From positions 2,542,001-2,606,000 of the forward strand of contig NW_006917098.1 of assembly GCF_000516985.1 (NCBI RefSeq): 64,000 nucleotides of DNA, given 5' to 3'. Source of the stretch: Pestalotiopsis fici W106-1. Taxonomy: Eukaryota; Ascomycota; Sordariomycetes; Amphisphaeriales; Sporocadaceae. This document shows, piece after piece, positions 23,111-32,098 of the stretch. The notes under the pieces were generated by a model, which saw only the letters and a program-made list of their open reading frames with translations, was not told the origin of the DNA and ran no database searches. Made by a program: the position numbers and the translations under genes. Position 1 is the stretch's first letter. Every line of letters starts with the position of its first letter.

Positions 23111-24363
23111 GGTTGGCGTGATCCGAGGTGATAAACTGCGTGGCCCAGAGCGATATAGTCCTGAAAACTTGCAGCAAACCATGAATTCAGTGGTCAGGAT
23201 GACTGTAGTATGCTTCTCTTGAGTTGGCGGTTTTTTATAGGTATCAGCAAAGATTTGGGCGGACGATGAGTAGCGTTGTCTGGTTAGCAGAATTAGTGAT
23301 TGTTGTTGTTGTTTCCCCCCCTATTACAGGAACACATGCAGAGGATAATTCAAGAACGAAAGGCAATTTAGGTAGATGTTGGCGATGAGGCAAGTCCAAG
23401 TGGCCAAAAGACCCGGACTGAATAAGATCAAATCGCGTGATACATACAGTGACCTCGAACAAAAAGAAGGTTTTAACTCGGTGATGGTAAAAACGAGTCG
23501 GCCCGGGCAAACGACAAACAAACAAACAAAGAAGTCAGAATCAGACTCCAATATCCTGTGAATTAATTGTTTGGGCTGATTGGGTTTCGCAAAGAGAGCA
23601 CAAAAAAAAAAAAAAAAGATTACTGCGTGAAAAGAGTACTTCCAAGTTCCAGCATTTGGAGGTTCGAGGGTGGGTCGATTAGTATGATCAATTCGGAGCT
23701 GCACGTCCTAATTCGGTGGTCTCAATCGGGAATAACCGTCAACTGATCTGCCTCCCGTTTCTGCCTTGGGGTTGTGCCTCGCGCTAATGTCCGGGGCTAA
23801 TAAGAATCCTAAAGTACATGCGATATACCTACAGTAAGATGATGAACATAATTAGCTAAAGTAATACCGTTTGTCTTCCAACAATGGTTATCCTGCTGCA
23901 AATGCCTCACCTCGCCACTTTACGGCATGGATACTACAAGACATTATTGCCTCTAGTGTTGAGAAGTCAGGTGAGCCATTTTCCGTCATGGGATTGATTG
24001 ATTATACCTGGCCTCGGAAGCTGTAACCGTACCTAGCTTTGCACTACCTATCCACACTGCCTTCCAAATGTTGTGCTATCGCTTTAGACAGAGAAACAAT
24101 CACGCGCAAAGTTGAAAGCTTGTCTGTCCAGACTGTTTCATCCTCCTGAATGTACATACCACTACGGACTTACCAAGTCATACTCTGGAAATAGAAAGCA
24201 TGAAAGTACAACTACACGTATTGCCGTGGAATTTGTTTTAATCCTCAGCGTTTTGGAACGGTATGTTGGTCAAAGTGAACTGGCATATCGAGCAGTTTGT
24301 GCCTGGGTCTTGGGGTATCTAAGATCTTATTTGTTCATTCACGATTGGGGAATCTGGGATATC
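23111..24363. other. Intergenic region between the PY-motif gene and ADE8
   Basis: 1.25 kb with no recognisable gene. It holds an A-run (about 15 As) at 23603-23617 and the upstream region of the PY-motif gene. The right part is the ADE8 3' region. Confidence 0.6.
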
Positions 24364-25089
24364 TCATGAAGACGCTCTCTTGGCAATAGCCTCCTTTGCC
24401 TTGATGGCAGTAGCCTCCACAATCAACTCATGCTCGACTCCGTGCATCTTGGCCTCAAGCTGCTCCAGACTCTCACCGGCTTCAATGACGACGTCTCTCA
24501 CCAGGATGGGGGAACCTCGGTCTACCTGCTCGATAACATGGTGGACCATGATTCCAGTTGTGTTGTTCGGAAGCACGCCAGCCTGAAAGTCGGCATAGGC
24601 TCTCTTGATGGCCCCAGCACCATCGTAGCAGCCAGGCTTGGCACTTCAACGTGATGGATTAGCCACCACTCCCCGCCTATACGGATGGAGGATAACTTAC
24701 GGATGAAGATTGATAATGTCAACACCGGCCTCTGCCAAGGGTCGCAGGAAGCTTGCGCTGAAGACGTGCATGAAGCCCGCCAGGACGACGAGCTCCGGCT
24801 TGTCCTTGAGTATCCTCTCGGCTAGCGCGGCATCGTACCTGGAACGTCCCTCTTTTACTTTCTCAGGGTCCTTTTCTCCCGCGGCGACAAATTTCTGATT
24901 GACCTTGTTGAAGTAGTCGGTTGGGATACCCGCAGCCTCGGCCCGCTTCACAGCATAGGCGTCCTTCTTGTCCACGGTGACTTTGATGATCTGTCCCGGT
25001 ATGACACCGCTTGCGCAGTTGTCAATCAAGGCTTGCAAGTTGGAGCCATTTCCAGAGCAGAGCACCGAGATGGTTGCCTTCTCAGCCAT
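24364..25089 (-). CDS. ADE8: Phosphoribosylglycinamide formyltransferase (GAR transformylase)
   Basis: Two exons, 25089..24701 and 24643..24364, separated by a 57-bp GT-AG intron, encode 222 aa. This is close to the length of the stand-alone yeast Ade8 and bacterial PurN enzymes. It transfers the formyl group of 10-formyl-tetrahydrofolate to glycinamide ribonucleotide, the third step of de novo purine synthesis. The N-terminal phosphate-binding loop reads SGNGSNLQALID. The catalytic Asn and His are in INLHP (Asn127, His129), with His129 encoded just before the splice junction. The catalytic Asp is Asp171 in HHVIEQVDRGSPI. The intron splits the Pro codon of NLHP, and splicing yields NLHPAKPGCYDGAGAI without a gap. 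The start codon is the first ATG and begins the conserved core directly. Confidence 0.95.
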
Positions 25090-25750
25090 GATGAGCCGCA
25101 GGTTCTGATGCCGTGGGAGCCTCGAATGAAAGCTAGGTTATCGATATCTCGGCCGATACAAGAAAGCCGCCAAGGTCTCGTTTTAGCGTAGTGCGCAGGA
25201 ACAACTTCAGCTTTCGATTCCCAGTATGAATCTCGAGAAGAGACCTGAATCTTAGGGTATTCTTGCAAATAGGACTCTTGACCTTGCTTGAGAGAATAGA
25301 AAGAATGAAAGTACTCTGATCCCCTCGTAAGGCTGAACGGGATTAGCGCGCACAGGAAAAATTGAATTCTCGGCTAACTACGCTAAGCCACACTAAGCCG
25401 CAAGCACTAAACCCGGGCCTGGAGTAAATAATACAGCAGTCTGCCATGTCGACTCAGCTTCAAGACAGCTATTCAGGACTGGAGAGCGGGGGAAAAGGTA
25501 AAAAGGACTGATTACATATAATGGTGCTTTGACTCAAAAGAGACGAGAAGATGGGCCAAAAAAGACTGTCAAAACTACCATCGGGATTGAGAGCAAGTTC
25601 TAAGGGTCCTCAAGGTCCTTTACCGCGATTGGTTGGGATCATGATTCTGCATATGGGGGATATGCTGTACTCGCTATTGGATGGCTTGGGCACGTCAAGT
25701 GGAAGAGAAAGCTGGGGACGTGACATGGGGTAATATTTCCCCATACTACT
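25090..25750. other. ADE8 upstream region, left flank of the transposon island
   Basis: 660 bp of normal base composition. It carries the ADE8 promoter and the left flank of the transposon. There is no sign of RIP here, so the mutated DNA starts only inside the element. Confidence 0.55.
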
Positions 25751-25845
25751 ACTAGAGGGTCCAAGCGTCGTTCCTTTTGCGGCCCCTCTACAAGTAGAGG
25801 GCACATTAATTACGGGACACCACCATAATTGACGGGACAGCAAAC
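25751..25845 (+). repeat. Left terminal inverted repeat, 95 bp
   Basis: It matches the reverse complement of 28426-28520 at every base. It contains a hairpin CCCTCTAC-AA-GTAGAGGG and two near-copies of AATT(G)ACGGGACA. CpA dinucleotides are intact, unlike the adjoining body. Confidence 0.95.
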
Positions 25846-25879
25846 CTGCGTTTTGTTAGCGTTCCTTATAGTAATAATA

Positions 25880-28262
25880 GCGCGTTTAGTGGGAAATTTA
25901 TTTTTTTATATAACCGTGAATTATTAATTGGTGTTTACGAAAACGCGTTTTTAATGGCTATATAGGCTAATCTTAATCCTAAAGGGCTTATAGCTGCTAA
26001 ATGGAGTTTTACGCGTATAATATACCATAAACTTAGGCCTACGCTATTTATAATCCCGTTAATTGCATATAACGCGTTACCCTATTTTATTCGTTAGTTA
26101 GCCGCTCGATTTAACGCGTTAAAATTAGCTATAGGAAGGTATTTAAAAAGCTTACGCGATAAGGTTTTTTATAAACCGCGTGGCCCTTGTTTTTTATTAA
26201 CTAAGTTAGAGGATCGATTTATTAATATATATATCGTGTTGCTTTAACGCGCTAATACCCCGGTTTTAAAGAATGATTGCCGTGGGATGATTAACGAGAT
26301 ATTCGCTAAGAAGACATTTTTAAGGAAGCTTATATCTAATAGTTAGATGGATAAGTGGTGGAAAGATCGGCCGGAGATAAAGAAGATGAAGACCGTTTTA
26401 TACGATGTTAAACGGAGTATTATATAGGAGCAATTATAATATATTTCCTTATATTTTAAGCTCCGCTTAGCTACGATCGATAAATTTAAGATATAAATCG
26501 TAGATAACTGGAATTCCGATAAGATTAGCATTCGCCTTGGCTGCGTTAAAGGCAATACTATAATTATGGTAATTAAAGAAACTGGCCATTAAAAGCGCTT
26601 TTTTATTTGCGATTTTAATAATAGGGAATTAGCCATTATTATGGGAGGGGGTTTAGCCCTAGGTAAGGTTATTCCTCCTTTTGTTATTTTTTAGATTTGG
26701 CCTTACGCCGCTTAGGGTGATTTTCCTGAAGACTTATTTCCCGGGGATATAGCCTTTACCCGCGCTAATTATGGGTTTTCCAACGCGGCTAAATAATTGG
26801 ATTATTTAAAGTATTTTAATAAGCATAGCTTTATTAAATCCTTTATTTTTTAATAATTTATTAATCTTTTATCCGGTAAATAAATGATTTTATAAGAGTG
26901 GTTTAGTGTGAATTATTTTGGCGTAACTCCCGATAAGAGAATTAGTACGCTAGCTAATAAAGGTGGCATGCGGCGTTTCCTAGGAAAAGAACGAATTTAG
27001 CGTATGTTTATATTAGATAATTTTAGTGGCTATATTAGCTTTAATTATATTAAGTATTTTTTGCGATACGATATTATGCTATTTTTCCTCCTTTTATAAA
27101 TAACCGATTATTTTTAGCCGTTAGATTTAACTGTGTTTAGGCCGATAAAAACCGAATAATAATAGGTTTACCTCGAATCTATTCGTGCGAACGAAATCAC
27201 TTATATAAAATCTAATTTTATCCGCGATTTAAATCGAATTTATTATAAAGGGTTTATTATATATAACCTAATGATGGGATTTAAGATGGCTGGTATGCGC
27301 TTATATAATCTAAAATTGGTCTTTAAAAGGGTTTAAGTACGGTTTAGTGCAATTAAGCAACCATAGGTTCCACAGCGACTTCCCTAAAATGATTAATTTA
27401 TCCGCTTTAAAGAATCAGCTTTTTATTTTAAAGATAAACACGTTAACGCTATGATTTTTTTCCTTTTTTTATTTTTACGATCCTATTTTAAAGAGTTGAT
27501 CCGTTGCCTAAATGAGGCAGTTGCCTTAAAGCGGGTAAACGACTAATAGCTAATATCGAACTAATAGCGGAGGGAAGCTATGGGGAAGAAGATTCGGCGC
27601 ACTTTTATTAAGCCTTCCGGATTTAGGTGTGATTACGTTATAATTGAGGAGCTCCGCGAAATTAACAGAAAACGTTAAAAGGAGGATCGGATCTTTGATT
27701 TAAGAAAGGAGATGAACCTTTAGAAATCCGTGGTTAGGCAAAAATAAGTTAAGCTACGCGATGAGTGGCGCCGAATAAGCAAATACTCTAGTTATCCATA
27801 CTTTGCTAGGTGGATAAAGGAAGTGAAGTATTAAGATGACTTTATTCCCTTTGGCAAATAACACCTTATATAAATTAAAGCTGCTAAGTTATTTACGCCT
27901 AAGCAGCCAGCCTGGATTATAGATATAAAAGCTTTTAAGCTTTTAATTTAGGCTATTAAAATAGCCGCTAAGCCACTTTTATAAATTAATATTTTAGCGC
28001 CGTTTTTATCGCTATTAGTGTTAATAAATTTAAGCATTTTATTCCTCCCGAAAACGCCTATCCTATTACGCAAAATTAGTGGTAACGAGGTCGAATTTAT
28101 TATTAACGACGATGAGGACGACTATGAAGACGAAGTTAATAGTGAGCCTAATTACGAGGAAAATAAGGAGGAAGAATTGTTTAGCAGCCCCCTTAAGCTA
28201 TAGCAGTTACGATTATACTTCTAAGCAATTAAGAATAGTTATTTTTATGTTTTAGATTTCTT
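25880..28262 (+). pseudogene. Degenerate DDE_1-family transposase, killed by RIP
   Basis: One reading frame, in phase with codon AAT at about 25970, runs from near 25880 to a stop at about 28260. It carries many TAA/TAG codons that are explained by CAA/CAG changed to TAA/TAG. Candidate catalytic positions are the Asp at 26518-26520 (in NSDKISIRLG, resembling the NxDExGxxxG motif), the Asp at 27016-27018 (in LDNFSGY) and the Asp at 27124-27126 (in PLDLTVF). The last two are 35 residues apart, which fits a DD35D Fot1-type transposase. A lysine-rich, acidic tail follows. Codons containing CA (TCA, CCA, ACA, CAT) are nearly absent, while ATA and TTA are very common. No functional protein can be made from it. 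Confidence 0.85.
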
Positions 28263-28425
28263 AATTAGGAATTAATAATTTATTTTAATTAATAATTATA
28301 AATTAAGAAAATACTAAAATCCGTTATTATTTGCTATAAAATATGGTGGTATTCGTTGTTATTATAATGGATAATTGCTATATAAAAAGTGGTGATTTTG
28401 GTGGGAAATTAGGTGGGGACCGTAT

Positions 28426-28520
28426 GTTTGCTGTCCCGTCAATTATGGTGGTGTCCCGTAATTAATGTGCCCTCTACTTGTAGAGGGGCCGCAAAAGGAA
28501 CGACGCTTGGACCCTCTAGT
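28426..28520 (-). repeat. Right terminal inverted repeat, 95 bp
   Basis: Exact reverse complement of 25751-25845. Like the left arm it has no RIP-type changes, and base composition switches abruptly at its inner edge. Confidence 0.95.
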
Positions 28521-28528
28521 ACGATATT

Positions 28529-28609
28529 TGTCAAATGGTGGGGTTTTTACCACTGCACCACAAAAGATTGGTTCTTAGTCATTATGCGCTTATTAGCACT
28601 TATCTAACA
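28529..28609 (-). repeat. TRIM 3' LTR, 81 bp
   Basis: Direct copy of 28780-28860 with no mismatch. On the minus strand it is bounded by TG...CA and preceded by the polypurine tract. Confidence 0.92.
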
Positions 28610-28623
28610 CACCCCCTCAGCTT
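28610..28623 (-). other. TRIM polypurine tract
   Basis: AAGCTGAGGGGGTG on the minus strand lies directly before the 3' LTR. This is the expected position and composition for the plus-strand DNA primer of an LTR retroelement. Confidence 0.8.
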
Positions 28624-28717
28624 GGACGTCTTTTTACGGGCGAGCTGGAGAACTTGGTTCCATTTGCATTTTATGCTCCGTTACGTTGCTGTTATTTTTG
28701 GTTAGGTGGTCGACACT

Positions 28718-28728
28718 TGATTTGAACC
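28718..28728 (-). promoter_or_regulatory. Pol III B-box-like motif in the TRIM interior
   Basis: GGTTCAAATCA on the minus strand matches the tRNA B-box consensus GGTTCRANNC. It lies 83 nt downstream of an A-box-like TGGTGCAGTGG (28811..28801) in the 5' LTR. The flanks do not fold into a convincing tRNA cloverleaf, so the motif pair is suggestive only. Confidence 0.4.
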
Positions 28729-28765
28729 TTTGACCTCTACGCTCAAGTTTTAGTCGGCGGAGGCA

Positions 28766-28779
28766 GTGAGACTCTTAAT
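28766..28779 (-). other. TRIM primer-binding site, complementary to a tRNA-Lys(CUU) anticodon arm
   Basis: The 14 nt after the 5' LTR (ATTAAGAGTCTCAC on the minus strand) are the complement of a sequence containing GACTCTTAAT. That sequence is the anticodon-loop region of tRNA-Lys(CUU). A primer made from a tRNA cut in its anticodon loop would have its 3' end exactly at the LTR edge. This mode of priming is known for Drosophila copia with initiator tRNA-Met; its use here is inference. Confidence 0.5.
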
Positions 28780-28860
28780 TGTCAAATGGTGGGGTTTTTA
28801 CCACTGCACCACAAAAGATTGGTTCTTAGTCATTATGCGCTTATTAGCACTTATCTAACA
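28780..28860 (-). repeat. TRIM 5' LTR, 81 bp
   Basis: Identical to the copy at 28529-28609. On the minus strand it starts TGTTAGATAAGTG and ends CATTTGACA. It contains the A-box-like motif at 28811..28801. Confidence 0.92.
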
Positions 28861-28865
28861 ATATT

Positions 28866-30454
28866 TCTCACCACGAACCTACACTATCGGACTCCTAATT
28901 CAGGTTGCTAGGCTGTGCTGTTCTGCCAAGACACGATCTTACCCAAAGGTGGGACTTAAAGGGAGAGGTTGAAGTATCATACACGCATACTGCATAATGG
29001 CAGTCATTGACCAAAAAGACTCGGAAATAGGCAGCAGGCAGGCATGTACTATTACGTCTCTAGTTTGGAACAGCTGATTCTTCTCGGTCGACGTAAAAGG
29101 GAGTAGTACCGACATACCTTAAAGCCATTTACGCTAACAATTGCCTCATCTGTGCACTTTGGAGGATCTATGATATGCAGTGGCGGAGTATCGGCATGTT
29201 GTGACCATTTTTCTTACCTACCTGCCTACCTACCCAAGACGGGTACACGGCTCTGACAAAGGCCTCTGAGCATTTACATTCTTGCTCTGTCACTCGTAGC
29301 AGCCCCCAGGAATTCTAACTACTAGTTGGGTATTCAGGTAGACTTTTCCCGTTTCTGTTGCATTTCGTGGATACCTTTATCATTGTTGCAATGACGGCAC
29401 CTCCGTGAAGAAAAGAGCATGAATACGCACAATCTGTGATTGCCCGAGATTGTTGAAAAGCCTTTGCATGGTTTAGTGCTTGTGAAGTCTGTAATTGGCG
29501 CAGTCGTGGTCACTGTCAGTCTGTGTGCCTGAAAGCGCGAATTACGCCTTATTCCCGGATGGAACCATATCATAAAACATATGATCTACCCCCATCATCC
29601 ATCTTAGTCATTGTTCACAGCCACTTGCCACTGAAGGATTAAACCAAACAAAGGTAGCGCGGCGCCAGAAGCCCGGAAGACGCGCTAGCAAATTGCTTGG
29701 ATCAGGTGGCCTACGGCTGGTCTTTGTCTAGGTATCTAATGCATTATGTGCCTTGAAACATCCGAGATCGACGACATGGAATCCTTGGGCAGGCTTGTGA
29801 CCTTGATAATTGTTCCGAGATGCCAAACCGTCCATAGCCACCGAGAGGCGTTCCCGGCTGTCATGTCTGCCTCTTCGTTCAGCCTCGGGGGCTCCCCGAT
29901 ACTCGGCAGTCTAACCAAGTTCATAATCAATTCTTTCTAAGCAGAGGAGTATAGAGAACGTGGAATAATCTAGAGTGCAAGGATGAGTGAGTACAAAAGG
30001 GCAAGGCGAGATATAAATGCCGCTTGCATCAGGTTGTCCCCTCTTATATACATACCATAGAAGCCATTCGCGAATTCGGCTGCTCTTGCCGTTGATTATA
30101 TCCAGCGACTTCCCTTGATACATACCTACACAGTACACAGCTCCGAAACAAACCTTCGCCGTTCCCGCATCTGGGGACGTAGCACAGAGCCGTCCGTCCT
30201 CCATACAATCACACTCACGGCACAACTCCCAGTCGTTTCAGCCAAACATCAAACTATCTTTGCCTCTCGGCTGTGACTCAGCAGATATTATATTGGGAGC
30301 TCTCCTCGAAAATCTTGCCACTCCTCTTTATTTTACCACTCTTTGTTCACTCTGCACTTTTCATATCTCCTGTACTTAGCAACTCCTCATTATCCCCCAA
30401 AACACTTGACGAGACTTTTTTTTCTCTATCTATAACAGCTAAACAACCGGCAAA
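28866..30454. other. Intergenic region, island to flotillin
   Basis: 1.6 kb with no recognisable gene. A GC-richer stretch at about 29740-29935 is open on both strands for some 64 codons, but neither product resembles a known family. The last 150 bp are pyrimidine-rich, as is usual for a fungal 5' UTR. Confidence 0.55.
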
Positions 30455-32098
30455 ATGTCGTACAGAATCGCTGACCCCGATGAGTACCTGGCCATTACTG
30501 GCATGGGAATCAAGAATGTCCTCATTACAAAGACAGCTTGGGTGTGGCCATTTCAAAGATGCAAACGTTTCAGGTAGCTTCTCCGCCCTGTCTGATATCC
30601 CGACATCATCTAATCGAGTGTATATAGCGTCCAACCTCACGACTATGCCATGAACTTGCAAGCAATGACCAAGGAAAAGCTTCAATTCCTCTTGCCTGTC
30701 GTCTTTACCATTGGTCCAGATGTCAATGCCCGCGGCGCCAATGCCAAGGGAGCTCCAAAGCACCCCTCTCAAGAGGCCGGGAACCTGGCCAATGACGAGG
30801 ATCGTGGAGATGCTCTGATGAAATTTGCCATGCTCCTAGCCGAGTCTGAGACAAGCGCCAAAAGCCAGAACAGACATGGCCTAGACCAAATTGTCAAGGG
30901 TATCATCGAGGGAGAAACCCGTGTGCTCGTGTCGAGCATGACCATGGAGGAGATCTTCACCGAGCGAGAGGAGTTCAAGCGCCGCATCTTCCGCAACATC
31001 CAAGTAGAGCTTGACCAGTTCGGTCTCAAGATCTACAACGCCAACGTCAAGGAGTTGAAAGATGCCGAGGGCTCTGTCTATTTCCAGTCGCTGTCTCAAA
31101 AGGCTCATGAGGGAGCAACGAACCAAGCAAGAATAGACGTAGCCGATGCACAGCTCAGGGGTAATGTCGGTGAGGCAGAACGCCATGGAACACAAGAGCA
31201 GGAGATTGCCAAGATCAATGCCGACACAGCCGTCAAAAAGACAGAGCGAGATGCCGAGCGCGCACGTGCTGTGGCCTCTCTAAAGACCCAAGAGGCAGCG
31301 CTGAACCGAGATGTCGAACTATCCCGCATCGAGGCCAACCGAGCCACCCAGTCCAAGGATGAAGATCTCAAGAAAGAGGTCGAGATCAAGCGTGCCGCTG
31401 CCGAACTTGAGCGTCTGCGTGCAACAGATCTGGTCAAGGCACAAATCAAGAAGGAGTCTCAGCAACAGGCGGCCGATGCAAAGGCCTACGAAATTACTGT
31501 GGATGCCCAAGCCAAGTTTGAGCAGACCACCAGAGCTACAGACGCAACAGCCTACAAGACCAAGATCGATGCCGAGACTCAGGCAACAGCAGACTACAAC
31601 CGGCTGACGAAGCACGCTGATGCTTCAGCCTACGGTACCAAGACGGACGCCGAGGCCAACTCTTTTGCTGCCGTCAAGAACGCCGAAGCACGCCTGCAGG
31701 AGAAGTTGAAGGAAGCTGAGGGTCTAGCTGCCATGGCAGAGGCGTACGGTAGGCTAGGCCAAGCATTCGGTGGCCCCGCCGGTCTCTTGCAGTACATGAT
31801 GATCGAGAAGGGCACCTACGTTGAACTCGCCCGTGCCAACGCTGAGGCAATTCGTGGATTGGAGCCCAAGATCAGTGTCTGGAACACGGGTGCTGCTGGC
31901 GATGGAGCCACTCAGGATAGCGCCGCCACTATGCGCAACGTCTACCAGATGCTGCCCCCATTGATGACCACAATCAACGAGCAGACTGGAATTACACTGC
32001 CTGAGTGGCAATTCGGTCGCCTGGCGGGTGAAATGACCAATGGCGTGAACAAGAACGTTAGCGCACCAAAAATCAATGGGAGTCACCGTTCGGAGTAG
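30455..32098 (+). CDS. Flotillin/reggie-like membrane microdomain scaffold protein
   Basis: Two exons, 30455..30573 and 30628..32098, with a 54-bp intron, encode 529 aa. Splicing restores [23 protein letters not shown], the diagnostic flotillin SPFH segment. The SPFH/band-7 domain covers roughly residues 1-215. Residues about 215-400 form an Ala/Glu/Lys-rich coiled coil with repeated EA-type units. The C-terminal part ([20 protein letters not shown]...) is the conserved flotillin oligomerisation tail. Flotillins lie on the cytoplasmic face of sterol-rich plasma-membrane domains and organise transport and signalling. No signal peptide is present. The start ATG is in a CAAAATG context and follows a long pyrimidine-rich leader. 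Filamentous ascomycetes have this gene; budding yeast does not. Confidence 0.93.

Larger units (their letters stand above)
25751..28520. mobile_element. Fot1/pogo-type (Tc1/mariner superfamily) DNA transposon, RIP-inactivated body with perfect 95-bp TIRs
   Basis: A 2.77-kb element bounded by 95-bp inverted repeats that are identical over their full length. The most likely element ends are GAGGGTCC...GGACCCTC flanked by TA on both sides (25753-28518 between the TAs), as expected for TA-targeting Tc1/mariner/pogo elements; the target would be ACTAGT. The body is strongly AT-rich and rich in TpA, with CpA and TpG depleted while CpG is kept, the usual RIP pattern. One frame in the + direction can be followed over about 780 codons, interrupted essentially only by TAA and TAG. 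The remnant shows a DDE_1-type catalytic layout. Flanking genomic DNA is not AT-rich. Confidence 0.88.
28529..28860 (-). mobile_element. Terminal-repeat retrotransposon in miniature (TRIM), 332 bp
   Basis: Read on the minus strand the element has every landmark of a tiny LTR retrotransposon and no coding capacity. It begins with an 81-bp LTR (28860..28780) that opens TGTTAG and closes TTTGACA. A putative primer-binding site follows (28779..28766), then about 170 bp of internal sequence and a polypurine tract AAGCTGAGGGGGTG (28623..28610). A second LTR (28609..28529) is identical to the first. The flanks are a 5-bp target duplication, ATATT, at 28524-28528 and 28861-28865. Identical LTRs indicate a recent insertion. 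It is too short for RIP in the species where RIP length limits are known. An autonomous partner would be needed in trans. Confidence 0.9.

Noticed and set aside
25610..28607. Two similar short ORFs at 25610-25843 (minus) and 28413-28607 (plus)
   Set aside because: They are mirror translations of the two transposon TIRs, not genes.
28716..28815. A functional tRNA gene on the minus strand
   Set aside because: A- and B-box-like motifs are present, but acceptor, D and T arms do not pair properly and the region lies across an LTR boundary. It is better read as part of the TRIM.
29736..30225. Two minus-strand ORFs (64 and 104 codons) upstream of flotillin
   Set aside because: No family resemblance, and the same DNA is open on the plus strand. 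It is likely promoter DNA of the flotillin gene.
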